NCBI GenBank assembly: GCA_013397455.1
Contig: VYZB01000024.1
Coordinates: forward strand, 3,914,822-3,978,821
Length of the DNA: 64,000 nt
Origin: Crotophaga sulcirostris
Lineage: Eukaryota > Chordata > Aves > Cuculiformes > Crotophagidae
Direction of reading: 5' to 3'
This document shows, in pieces, positions 33,021-45,600 of the stretch. Every line of letters begins with the position of its first letter. Within the stretch, counting starts at the first letter, position 1. A program made the position numbers and the translations under genes. The notes beneath the pieces are model-generated. The model had not been told where the DNA came from. It did no database searches and worked only from the letters and a program-made list of their open reading frames with translations.

Positions 33021-36000
33021 TCGCAGCACCCATCATGGAGGTGTATGCACACTGAAATAAAAAGGGAGATTTTAGCTTTGTTGAAGTAGGTGAGATTTCA
33101 TTGGTGGTGGCTACACCAGTAACATGGCTTCACCTGTCTACCTTTCTAGGCTGAATTTTAGCACATGACCTGTTGGATTTGACCATTTTTGAGTAGTTAT
33201 TTTTAATAACATACCATGTGTGGGTACTTCTGAAATGCAAGACCCTTGCTGTGGATTGACTTAATCTGCTCTGGTTTCACCCCAGCTGCTGTGTGATGAA
33301 TTTGTGTCCTTTGTTTACCCTCCTTTATTTTAAATTTTAGTATAGAAAGACACTAAGGGGATGTGTGTGGCTCTGACATCCTAGGAGCAACCCAAAATGC
33401 CCTGCCTCCTCCCAGCTGCCTCCTGCTGATGCTAACATGTCACTTGCTGTCTCAGAACCAAACAAATAGAACCAAATGTAACTGTAGGTACTCATCTTGT
33501 TGCACTGATTGGGACCCCCATCCTGCCCTTCCCCTCACCCACATCAGACTTTGTCAGGCAAGATATGGGATGCCAACAGTATCTGAATCCCCCTACCTTA
33601 CACCCAGCAAAGCATAACTTCCATGGTCAGAGATGTGGCTTTCAGATGACCAAAGCAGTTTCTTAAAGGATGAGATGCCCACACATGAAATTTGTTTTAT
33701 TTTATTTTTTTTAAGGATATGTCTGTTCTACAGTTAAGGAAATGGTGCTGTTGACTGTCCGGGTATTTGTCAAGGTCTCATTCTTTGGGCTGCTGGACTT
33801 CACAGTGCTGCAAATGCTGTTTCCACTCCTGTGTGCTACATTCCCAGAATGACAGAGCACAACCACGAAGGTTTCATGGAGCAACTATGAGGAGGGATGG
33901 AGGAAAGAGGAGCTCTAAAGGAAGGGCAAAAGCATTAGGATCTCTCAGTCTTAAAAAATAAGGGATGACAAAATGAGTCTATTTCAAAGGCTGCTGCAAA
34001 GAGGAAGGGAAAAATTTCTCCTGAATATTTGTAGGGGATTAAGTAAGGCTCAAGCTTCAGTGGGAAGAATTCATGAAGAGTAAGGACAGCAAAGCAGCAG
34101 AGTAGGTTATCTGAGAAAGCTATGGAGGCCTTTGACAAGAGGTCAGTCAAACTGGACAACAGTAACAGCCTATTCTGCCTTGGGTTGGGATATCTTCAGA
34201 GATTCCTACCAACATATATTTCTTTGCTGATTTGAAGGAGAATAACAGTTTTTCTTTTCACTTTAGTGTGAGCAGAATCAAAAAAAAAAAAAAGTAAAGG
34301 TGGTCTCTAACTCAGTAGAGGTTCTGCTAACGGTAGTAGAGCTATAATGAGATATAGCAATGGACATCTCCTCCAAGCATATCAGACATGTATCACCATT
34401 TTACAAATGCCACTAGATTTAATGTGGTTGGAAATACTTTCCACACATTTCTGTTCCCAGTGGATTGTGTCCATACGGTATTATGAAACCCATAGTGATT
34501 GTGAAAATTCATTTTATGCTAAGACTTGCTCCATAATGGATCTGAACTTACTTGGAATGGTTTTTAAGAAATATTAAAATAATTAGGACTTGAATTCCAG
34601 AGATTTACTCTTGTATAGCTTGGTCCTTGCATCTTTCAAAGGACAATAAACCTAACCAATAAAGCAGAGAAGCTCTCAGCCACCTCTCCAGTCACAGTAG
34701 TGGGGAAATCAAAACAGGTATACAGGGCCCTTTCATCTTCATTGTGATTTTTTTAAGCTCCTAGAAACTTGCTTCATTCCACTTAGAATACAATTTGGGT
34801 TAGCCTTCAGACATTGAGGATGCTTTCAGACAGTACCCAGCAACCTACATAGCTGTCTTGAAGCAACAAAGGCAGCATTTTTTCCCCTTTCACCATTCCC
34901 AAGAGACTGGAGGCCAATCATCTCCTTCTGTCCTCTGCCAGACTTCTGCAGTTGTCAAGCATTGTCTCTTGCCTCTACCCTGAAGCAAAACAGCCAGTGC
35001 TTGTACAGCTGCACTCACTATGGGCAGACCCAAAAAGTCTCTTCTGGTTTTTAGTACAAGGTGATGACTAGGGAAGGGGCAGTTAAAATCCCAAGAGCTT
35101 TTAAGATAGAGTTTGAGTGAAAGATGAAGGAAGGTACCTGCAAAATAATGAGCAGGATTTGGTAAGAGTGGATGCCCTGTATTCCTGTGAATAATGTTAG
35201 GTCCACTGATGCTCAACAACCAGATTGTTGAGACCTGACAAGCCCTGCACACACGTTGTCGCAACAAGGAAGTGTCATGGAAACACACAGAACCATTCTT
35301 GGACACTTCAGGCCTGGCTAATGCACTGGCTAAGGCCAGAGTGATTTCCAGAGGAGTCAAACAGTCTCTGGTGGCGTTGCCTGCTGGAGCTGAAACTGTT
35401 TATATAGTGTGCTAAGGCTATTGTCCTGAAAAAAAGGCCAAAGAAAATAACATGCTAAGCACATAGAAGGAAATAATGAGGACATAGAAAAATTTAAACC
35501 TTGTCCCTCAGAAAGAGTTTGCTGCCCTGCCCAAGTTGGTAAACAGCACCTCTCTGTTCTCTACAGCAGCAAGTCCTCTCTTTTACAGTTAGTACTTATG
35601 CTGACCCTTTCGAAGAGGATACAGCCAGAGAAAGAACTCTTGCTTCAGTTCAGTAAATCCACAGCTAGTGCTTTCATCCAGACTGCCCGTAGCTGATTGC
35701 CCGTCACTTGGCCCAATGAGTACCTCCCAGCTGACCCATATGCAGGAGCATCTTCAAGAGGAGGAGTACCTTCAACCACAGAAATTACTTCAGGGTAGAT
35801 CCTGTAAGACAGACAGGATCCCCTCAGTTGAAAGGGATGAACCTGAGCTCATGCATGGTGTGGGTGCTCTGACCTCTGAACCACGGAGATTCACCACCAT
35901 GTTTCATACTGAGCGTTGCATGGTGCCTGATTGGGAAGGTGTGCTCTGAAAATGCATGTCAGGTCAGGCCTGGCAAGCAGGGGGTAATGCTTTGTTTGCA

Positions 36001-36194
36001 AATCCTAAAAGAACTTAGATGTGATTTAGGTGCTTGGAGGCTCACACTGTTAAGACCTTGGCAAGTTCTGGGCTGATATTTAGGAATTTTTCTGGCAGGG
36101 AAATAGAGACCTCCAGGCATTTGCAGCAGCTCAGTGGGAATGCAAATAGTGGTGCTGAGAAGTACAGTGGCAGGTAAATGGTGCTAGGTGAGCA
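33021..36194. other. Gene-free DNA
   Basis: No supported gene, RNA gene or confident transposon. A 14-base A tract is at about 34280-34293. The 156-codon frame on the minus strand (34890-35360) is the longest here and shows no domain, signal peptide or splice context that I recognise. The 93-codon frame at 35668-35949 is likewise unassigned. Confidence 0.55.
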
Positions 36195-36240
36195 TACCTT
36201 TTTGTGAATCTAGTCCAATCCACTGCATGTAAATAAGGAT
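36195..36240 (-). mobile_element. Possible CR1 3' scrap, minus strand
   Basis: TGAATCTAGTCCAATCCACTGC resembles the 'gatcatctagtccaaccccctgc' segment in the reverse complement of the CR1 3' region. The match is only about 22 bases and could be coincidental. Confidence 0.3.
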
Positions 36241-39200
36241 AATATCTGAAATGCTGGAACAGTGATCTGAAGGAGGCAAAGACTTGAAGAGGAGACTAAT
36301 AAAACCAAGAGAGATCTAATGGAACAAAAAAAATTCCATTTCATGAACTCATCTTGTGAGGATTGTGTAGCAGTATTTAATCCTGTGTTAAAAATCAGAC
36401 CTTATGCACTTGCAGCTTACCTTGATTTACAGAGAAGGATGAGTAGAACGTGACTGGCAGAATCGATCATGTCCTGAGGGTGGGCTGAAATCTTACACTG
36501 TGTTTATGTAAAAACTCAACTGCTTCTTTGCCTCCCTCCAACCCTGATGCGTAGAATTACTTTGAGTTGCAAGCAGGCTAATTAGTCTGGTCCGTGCCTG
36601 CTTGTCAAACCTTTCTTGTGGTAAGAGCATTTCTCACTGTTTTAAGTGAAAATTATTTTATTTTAAACAAAATTGCCTTGTGCTTCAGGTTTGGGGTTAT
36701 CTGACAGGATTTTGAATAGGAAAAACGCACCCTACTACAGCAGGCTGCCCGTTTGGCAGTCAGAAGCCTCCTATGCTCATGTGGTGCAGGGCTTGCTGGA
36801 GGATGTAAGCAGGCACGACACTTCATAGGAGCTCAGTCTCCTTCATCTCAACTCTTATGGCATCGTAGGTGCTGCTCTGCTGCTGCCTTATGGGCTATTA
36901 CAGCCTGGCTCCCCAGAGAGCACATTGTGTGGCTGTGACCTACCTTCTCTCCACCCCTCTTGCTGAGGCTTATGGCAGTCAAGCTGGGTGCCCTTCTCAA
37001 AGGTCCTTTGAGTTTTGGTTCATGCAGCCAGCATCTATTTTAAGTCCTGTGGTAGGGCTGTTACACTTTATACTTAGAGTTAGCTGAATCTGGGCAAAAT
37101 ACTTTACCTTGCCCATTAAAAAAACTGAGCTGCTTTTATTGTTGTTAGCAAAATATGTTTTTCTTCTTGGCCTGCCTTTTGTGTGGCATTTACATTTTGA
37201 TGTGGAGAAGATCTTTTAGCATGCAAATGCGTCTAACCTCAACAGAATGGTTTGTGTTGCATGCAGTATGTTTGCGCAGTGGTGTTCTGGAAGAAAGCAG
37301 ATTTTCCCTATGATGTACAGATCAATTCACCTCAACCCCAAAAATGGGTGCTATTGTTGTTTCTTTTCTCTGCAAACTGTATAGGAAACACGGGGGAAGA
37401 GCAGACATGAAATAGATGTTTTTCAAGCAGACTCCAGACAGAACAATAGATGAAATGAGTCTCTTCAAGGTTTCGGTGTCATCAAATGTTATTGTTGACA
37501 CTCTGAATGTAGCAATAGTTGTTACACTAATTAGAGTGGTGTAGTTCTAGAAACAGGAACTGTGAAAAGTCTGTGTCTAGAAGGTACTAATAATCTTTTG
37601 ATACCTGTATTTTTGCCATTCTTTATTATTATAATGAGAGCGTTAATGTGCAGGGGATAAATCGTGTGTGTCCTTAATAAAGAACGAAGTAGCACAGTTG
37701 TTATCATCTTGAGTATCATATTCATTTAAAATCAAGTAGGCAACTCAAAGGTTAAGAGGTTTAATGTTCCTGAACTGTACAATTGAAGCACTGTAGTCCA
37801 GGTTATTGTTAGCAATTATTCAAAGTGCTTGGATTTTTTTATTAGAAACTTCATTTTCCAGAATAAAGTCCCCCATAACTTCAACCAGCACTGCCGTGTG
37901 ACCATTTAACAGCCAGATGCTTCTGCACAAAGTGCATCAGAAGATGTTGTCATGACAGAATTTGCTCCCAGATATTTATATGCTGCTAGATAACCTTCCT
38001 CAATCTTCAGTTTCTCTTAGTTTTCATGCCGCCTACCTCTCCAGTGAAAATCAGAAAGCTTAAGCAGCTCTGTATTTACAGATTAGTATGATATTCCGCG
38101 GACAGTCCTCCCAACATGAGGGATGTGCCATTGCCATTTATTTGCAGCTTTTCTAAGCGCAAGAAACAGACAGGCTTTGCTAAAACAGATAGTGTACCTA
38201 TTGGGCTGTGGGATATAAACCAGTAAGCACAGGATGACTGTTACAGTGAAGAAATACTGAAGGGAACCAGCTAACTAGAGGGAAGGGAGGAAGCTTGAAG
38301 AATTACAGATAGTTTCAGAGTATGTTAAATGCAAAGCTGAACTCCATGTCTAAAGCACAGACAACCATAAGAGCTAATTGATATAGATATGGATGATTAC
38401 AACATAGCATCTACAATTAACCTTTCAAAATATGGTTCCTATGGTAAACAGGAGAGGTGGTGCACATGATGGAAAAGATGTGTATGAATCTGAATCAGCT
38501 CAAGGAACTTGAGAATACTTTTGTAGGAATGCTGCAAAACCTAAGAAAGGTGATTGTTTACTGAAAGGCAAAGATTCAGACTTTCTTGCCTACTTTTTAT
38601 GTCTTTAATCCCTCCAGGACATTCTAGAAGCAACAAAACTGCTGAGTGTATTGTATTACTTCTCTTCTACTTGATCAGTCACAGCTGTGTTGTCTTTCTT
38701 TGGTCACTTAATAGAGGCTTATTGGCAAATGCATGTACTATGGGATGGGTGTTCCCAGCCAGGTTCTTAAACTTGCAGCCTTCTACTCTAGTAGCTAATT
38801 TACAGCCTGGTGCCTACAAATCAAGACCTTTCAATTGTAACTGTTTAATCTGCTAACACGATTTATGGAAGTTACAGCTTAGACTCCGTTTGAGTAGCAT
38901 CAGTCTGTATTAGCTGTATCTCAACTAGCTAAATTTTTTTCCAAACTCTAACAAAACCCACCCGAGGGTGAATTCGTTCTTGTTTAGGGTTCCTCCCACA
39001 GCACAGAAGGACAGTAAGCCAAGCCACATGGGTGTAGTTTCTTTGTCTTTCCTGATACACACATCATTCCAATTTTAGTTTATTAGTTCAAAATTTTGAA
39101 GTTCCTTTTAACCTTTGCAGTGATACATAAGTTTGTGTTTAAGGCAGTCTTTTCATATTGGTATCCAACAGCCCTTCCAGATCCTTTCACACCCTTGTAC

Positions 39201-42045
39201 AAGAAGAAGTCACTAGTAGCTCCTTGCACATTGTGTCCCATATGGAGAATAAACAAGCCTCACGACATAATTTGCTGATCAACAAATCAAGGGTTTTGAT
39301 GAACCAACACATGAATTTGGCTCCACAGTACAGTTTCCTCACTTTTCAACAGCACATCATGTCTCAGAGTTAGCAGTTGAAGCCTCCTTGCTATTGCACA
39401 AGGAAGGACACTATATAAAGTGGCTGAGATCCAGTTCCTTCCAAATGGACAAAATAAAATGCAAAGAAGAAAATGAGACAAAGCCAAGAGGTGTAACAAC
39501 AAGCATCACCTTTACCAACATTGTCCCCACAGCTGTGCAGATGCTCCAGTGATTAAGATATATAGGGATCCCTTAAAATGAGTTCCTGGTCTGTGTGCAG
39601 AAGTAACCTAGAAACCAAAGTGTCTCCCCAGGCTCTGACTGCCTGTTGCAAAAAGCTCCTTCAGGGCCCTGGCACTGACCCTGCTGAGGGCAAAGATTAG
39701 AGGTCCTGGACCCCAGCATTACCACACTGAGTAATGCTGACCCATGATGATGGGGACTGTGGGGGGGATGCCTTCCTTATTCAGTCAGTTTCACAAATCA
39801 CCAGCATTAGAAAAAAGGAAAACCTGAAGGAGAAAATATCTGTCTATTCTTCTCTATCTAGCTGTTTCTCCTGACTTCTGGCATGATCCCATCCTTGTCT
39901 GATTGACTCATAACCAGTTCTGCTTCATCCAAGCCACAGTTGCGTCAAGGCACAGTGAAAGCCAATCAACCCTACCAACTTTGTCTGTGTTTCATGACAG
40001 TTTAATCACTGAAGACTGTCTCTGTGTTGAAATATTTCCCCTTGGGGTTTTGGATAGGAGGATTATATCAAAGCAAACAGAACCAAAAAGTGAAAAAGGC
40101 AGTTGCCTTTATCCAAATCCTTTGGAGATGATAGAAAAATACCACTCTTGTTGCCTTTGCAGTGAATATGAGTACTTGTCATGTCCCCTCCACTTTGTGC
40201 AGTCATAGTGGCTCACAAATTAGCTGAAACGTTCTTCTTTCCATTGACACCAGTGATGACATAAGTTAGAGGATGCAGCCTAGAAGGATAATCAGTATCA
40301 CCATCCATGCCAGCTGAAATGAAGAAAAGGTACCAAACTGTGATCTGGTGGCGAATACATTACGCCCTGGGCTGGATTCACTTTGGTGGCAGTCAGGAAT
40401 TAGTACCGCCATGTTCAAAGTTAGGCTGCTCTGTAACCAGGCCAAGAGAGAAGAGGGTCAGAGGAACAATTTCTATTCCACCAGTGCCTGTTTCAGGTTA
40501 AAATCCTGAGTGCACAGTGTCACATTTTCCTCTATGTTGTATTTTTATAGCATCTGATAGTATGTGGCGAATGTGACTCAAATTGCTGTGTTAAGATTCA
40601 CAAAAAACGGCAAAATGGAGAGATGATAGAATCGATCACCGAGCACTGCTAACATGGGACCAGAGAGCTTTCACCCTTCACTGGAACAACCATTTAGAGA
40701 CCCTTTTGTTAAAAATATCTAATCAAACCAATATTATTAATGTGTACAAAAAAAATTATCCTGTACACAAGTAACACTGCTCTAAGGAAAACACTTTTTC
40801 ATTGATGTTACAAAAATTATAGGTCGTTGAACCCACCAAAGTTATTTTAGCAGAGCTGTGTTGTTAGCACTGGAACTAAGCCATGTTTTCTTAGTCAAAT
40901 GATAGGCTTTTTCTAAGGTCGTGCCCACTCAGTACAAAGCCCACTAAGTGCTTCATTGAAAAGGGTAAATGGAATTCACACTTCTCAGGCAATCGTTTTG
41001 TTATGATCAGTATGAGTATTCGCAATGTAATTTTTAAAATCTTGGAAATTAAGTGGGCCAGCATCTAAGAGCAATCATATTACATATCATGTTGAAAAGC
41101 TTGTGATTTCCATCTTTCACTTCCAAAATGCAACATATCATACTACAAAATTAACATTTGTTACCTTACTCTGGCCTTTCAATCACATGCTAGTGCTTTT
41201 ACAGTTTTTCATGAAAAAAATCCACTTAAAAATAATAGAAATCAAGAATTCACTTTTTCATACTGAGACCTATGAACACTCATGTAATGTTATGCATCAT
41301 GTAAGTGGTATGGAGCCTTTAAAGAACAGATAGCAAAATGTCAGTTCATGGATTTAGGATCCTACAGAATTCACTGGGTGTTTGTTTTTTATCACCTGGC
41401 CTAGTTAAATCTAGACCAAAATACAGTGGATAGATTAATGAAACCAGACTTTCGCTAGCCACCTTGAATTAATCCTGTTAGTGTTGACCTAATTAATAGA
41501 TAATCCATGAAGACATACTTCTAGGTGGTGCTCTACCCCTCAACCTTTAGCTATCATCAGGGTCTCTCTGCAGAAGATGGCTTTCATGCCACTGCAATGA
41601 ACAGCCACAGACATCCTCCACGAGTCTGTCTAAACCTTTTCTGAAACATGAATATCTCAGATGTCTGTGACAGCCTGGGCAATGCACTCTTCAGCATAGC
41701 CACACAGATATAGAAAAGGGCAGAGAGCTGTCAGCAGCCTAGCATGTTCCCATGGTCTTGCAGGGCTGTCTAGTTTGACCTTACAGTAAGACTTGTGTCA
41801 CCTTCGTGCATGGCATTCTCTTAAGTAACCTATGGAGAAATACCAGAGGGCAGGTAGATAACTGACAGGGTACTACACCTAGGGAAGACTTTACTGTTTC
41901 AACACTAAAATAAAATAACATAACGTCTCATATAGAGAACACCCTCCTACCAGGTACTTTCTCAAACACACTGCTTTTTTTCCCCTTTACTGAGCTGGTG
42001 ATGAAATAGAAAGTAGACTCGCTAAAGCTACGGGTGATACAATAC
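36241..42045. other. Gene-free DNA
   Basis: No gene recognised. A GAATCTGGGCAAAATACTTTACC segment near 37087 faintly recalls the central core of MIR SINEs. CACTATATAAAGTGGC at about 39409-39424 contains a TATA-like word inside an imperfect palindrome. All open frames are about 100 codons or shorter without recognisable products. Poly-A/T runs and ATAAA words are scattered. Confidence 0.5.
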
Positions 42046-42640
42046 TGCAGAAACTGCTAACAGGTTGGAGAATAGGCTTGAATTCAAACTGATCTGGACA
42101 AACCAGAGAAAACAAAGGAAATTTAATGAAGACGTGCAAAGTGCTAAATTTAGGGAGCAGCAGTCATGTAAAAGCACAAGATGGGCAAAGATTAGTTAGG
42201 GAGCAGTTCCTCAGAAAAGGAGACAGGCATTACAATGGATCACAGCCTGAGAGTGAACCAACTCTATCACGATGGTGCAGAGGATCCAAGGTGTTCTTCA
42301 AAGAGGGACCAAGGAAATATCAAAAGAGTTAGTCTAGGGACGCCAAAGGGGAACCATCGGCAAGTATGTAAGAGGCCATTGCCAAGAAAAGAAACATCTG
42401 ACCTTTGTTTCTACAGTGTCAAGAGGCAGCAACATACTTTAATTGTACCCAGAAAGACTCAGTCTAAGCACTTTAGGAAAAACCTTCCTCACACTACAGA
42501 TAGTGAAGCACTGAGTTTCACTGGCTGGCAAAGCAGTGAAGCACCCATTAGTATAAACTTTATGAACCAATTGGATAAACACCTCTCAAAGATGGCATGG
42601 ATATGGTGAGTCCCTTCCAGCCTTTCCCTTTGGTTATACT
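42046..42640 (+). mobile_element. Decayed CR1-type LINE, 3' region, plus strand
   Basis: The segment follows the 3' part of ancient CR1-type LINEs in order. 'gaagacgtgcaaagtgctaa' and 'atttagggagcagcagtcat' near 42128-42168 correspond to a late reverse-transcriptase/3' portion. CAATGGATCACAGCCTGAGAG at 42233 corresponds to the 'gtggatcacaaactgaatatgag' segment. TTTAGGAAAAACCTTCCTCAC at 42471 and GGATAAACACCTCTCAAAGATGG at 42573 match the conserved '..aggaaaaacttt..' and '..ggacaaacacctgtcagggatgg..' blocks. Parts between these blocks are missing or scrambled. The frames of up to 124 codons inside it are remnants with no intact domain. Confidence 0.75.
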
Positions 42641-45600
42641 GGATGTGCGTCATGTCCATGGGAATTTGAAGTAGAGTCTTTGCAGGGAAGTTTCTCAGCC
42701 TATCTGGGGAAAGCAGCTCCAACAGATAAGCAGCAGGGTTATTCCCAATATATCTGACAAGGTCAAAAAGCACCTCTGAGGTACAGGAGCCTTGCCATTC
42801 AGAAAGGTTTCTGATTTCATTCATTCTTCAGGCTTAGCCCACCACTGGAATCACAGGCCAGCTTTTCAAAGGGCTTTTGTGCTATCACAAATGAACAAAA
42901 AATCCCTTTGCTTTCCTTCTTTTTTTTTTTTGAACACTGTAATTCATCCATCCTGGTACCACAATCCACAGGCTCAAATCACATTGCACATATCAGTGCC
43001 TTTTTCAGATGAAAATGTTTATCAAAACTGTGTAGTAGCAATTGTGCTTGTTTACATCATCACATGCCAGGGAAAGCAGGGGGCATAATTTGTAGTGTCT
43101 CCATTATTATTTATACAAATCTCAGGTTTCGTGGCTGGGAAGTACAGAATTTATACAGATAAAATGAAATGAGCCATCACTAAACAATGAAAACACAAGT
43201 CCATAGTCCCTAGCACTGCGCGTTAAGTGCCGATAGCACATTAAGTCTGATGCAGGAGGGGAAAGGTGGGGTTCATCTTCTCAAGAAGCCTTACGATTTC
43301 TAAAAACTCACTCAATCTAAAAGATCTTTCCAGCTAGATATGCCGTTTTTCATTCTTGTGCACACAAAGATCAAGGGAAGGTCATGAGACCACGGCTCAT
43401 AAACTAGTTTCTAAAAACTTAAACTCCTTTACTTTGGTAAGTGCTAAGACCTGGTCTCCTTTCCTTTGCCTTTTTTATTTATTCATGAATCCAAAGCCTT
43501 GGTTCTTTAGAAAAGGAGAAAAATTGCTTTCAAGTTAATTTTAGATGTGGAAGCAAACCCTGACCACAAAAATGCTTTCAAAGGGTCACAGCACTGTCTG
43601 GAAATTGAGTTTCCCTGACATTTCCTAATATTGGGGATAAGGCACATTCCTTTCACCTTAATGCAAAGTATTGAACTTACTCAGATTTTATGAGTTAAAA
43701 ACTGTTTCATTTGTTTTCTCAGCATTTTCACACTCAGATCTTCCAAAAGTGACTATCAAGCTGTATTCACCACAAGTACAGATTTGAAGTTGTGTGGTTA
43801 CAGCATAGACACCGCTGAGTTGGTTTTATTTCTAAATCTTGTAACGTTTTCCCAGGTAGTTACCTGACTGCCATACCCATTGCAGCCTGGGCTGTGTTCT
43901 CACACCAACCTCTCCCTCCTGCTGTGCTCTCCTCACAGCCGTGAAGGCCAGGGACATTTTGGTCATGGCAGAGCAACAGTAGTACCTCTGCCCTGGTGCT
44001 GTTAGGTGAAGAACTGGATGCTCTAAAAGCATCGCTTTACAAAACAGGGTTCACCACATGCCCCATTCCCCAACAGTTCCCTACTTGCTTCCAGGCAGCA
44101 GCCCCCCTCAAGCAGAGTGCACCCCTGCTCACCTACATCCACACCACAGCATCTCCTCCAAGAGTACAGCCCAGAATATTTTTATCGAAGCCTTTTATAT
44201 TCCTTATTTAGGTTTCCACAAGGTTAAAGAATATTTGTCTGTATAGGACAGGCAAGGAGGAAAACGGAATCGAAGGTGGGTCAGACTGTTGGAGATAGTG
44301 AAGCTCTTGGCAAATGTTCCTAGTGAAAAAGTCTCCTATATGGATGGATATTCCTTCTGGGATAGCCCAGTTGCTCTATGAGTGATGCCATCAAAAAAAG
44401 CATCACCATTTGAATACAACCTGTAGGAAATGGTGGCAGGACCATGGCAATGTGGGGGGACTGACACCTGTTTCAGGGCGAGAAATGCCACTGTGTGTGT
44501 CATTGTCGACGCACGAGGTGGCTGTGGTTTCTGAAGCTTCAGATGGGCACTCAAAGGAGACTGACTCTGAGAAAGATTTTGATGTGTTGTGATTTGCTTG
44601 CCTTCAGCACGGAAACCCTTGTTATGGTGGTTCTGTATTTTCATTTGAAGGCATATTAAATCATTTAATTTTAAAGATCTACCAGATAAATGGTAGAGCA
44701 AACCTTTGAGCATGCTAGTAATGCATGCTTTAGGTTACTTTATCTCTGGGTATGGGCCAAAGTGGTTTCTGCCTGTGTGCATGTGCCTATGTAATTAGCC
44801 CACAAATTCAGATGCAAATAAAAGTAACTAGGCAATGAATGTAAATAATCAGGGCCACAATACACATCACTCTCAGAATGTGATTTCTGTGCATTGAGAA
44901 GACACAAGAACTGTAAAAAAGTTATAGAAACTTCAACTTTCAGTTCAATCACAGGGAAGAGCTGTGGGAGGACATAGATACCTATCTAAAAAGGGAAGCA
45001 AAGCAGAAAAGCAGGATGAGTTTCCATGCACAAGGAAGTGCCTAGGACAGTAAAGTCAATGGCAGAATATAGCTCGCAGTGGAGAAGGGGGTCATGGTTT
45101 GAAGAGGCTTCTGATTTGGAAGTAGTTTGCTGCCCTGGAGGACCTAGCAGGGCAAGCAGCTGCTCCAGCCCTCGCGCCTCCTGTCCTGGGCTCACCAACC
45201 AAGAGCTCAAGAAAAGCCAAGCTCGGGTCATTTGCTGCTAGAAAAGATTTTTATATTAGAGCTCTCTGGACTGCACAGTTCAGAGTCTGGGGCCACAGTC
45301 AGGCCTTTGGTCTCCTCTCCCAAATGCTTTGAGGACATCTTCACACTGTGGGCCAGGCTTCAGGGCTTGCGCCTCAGGTAGCGCCTGCAACACATGGTCA
45401 TACTTTCCTGGGGTCAGCCAGCCCTGTGCATGCAGAGCAGCCCCCAGGGACCTCCACACAACACTTTTTTCCTTCCCCCAAATGTGGCACGGTCATGGCC
45501 ACAGGTGCCTCTGCAGTGGCAGCGGGGTGCTTTGTAAACCAGTCTCCAACCTTCCTGCCTTTGTGTCACCTAGCATGAACCAGGACATGATGTGGCTGTG

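Noticed and set aside
34890..35360. 156-codon minus-strand frame
   Set aside because: No domain, no signal peptide, no promoter or splice sites and no recognisable similarity.
39409..39424. Second TATA box (CACTATATAAAGTGGC)
   Set aside because: No supporting promoter motifs, start context or splice donor were found around it; likely chance in AT-rich DNA.
42235..42609. 124-codon frame as a gene
   Set aside because: It lies wholly within decayed CR1 sequence and does not form an intact reverse-transcriptase domain.
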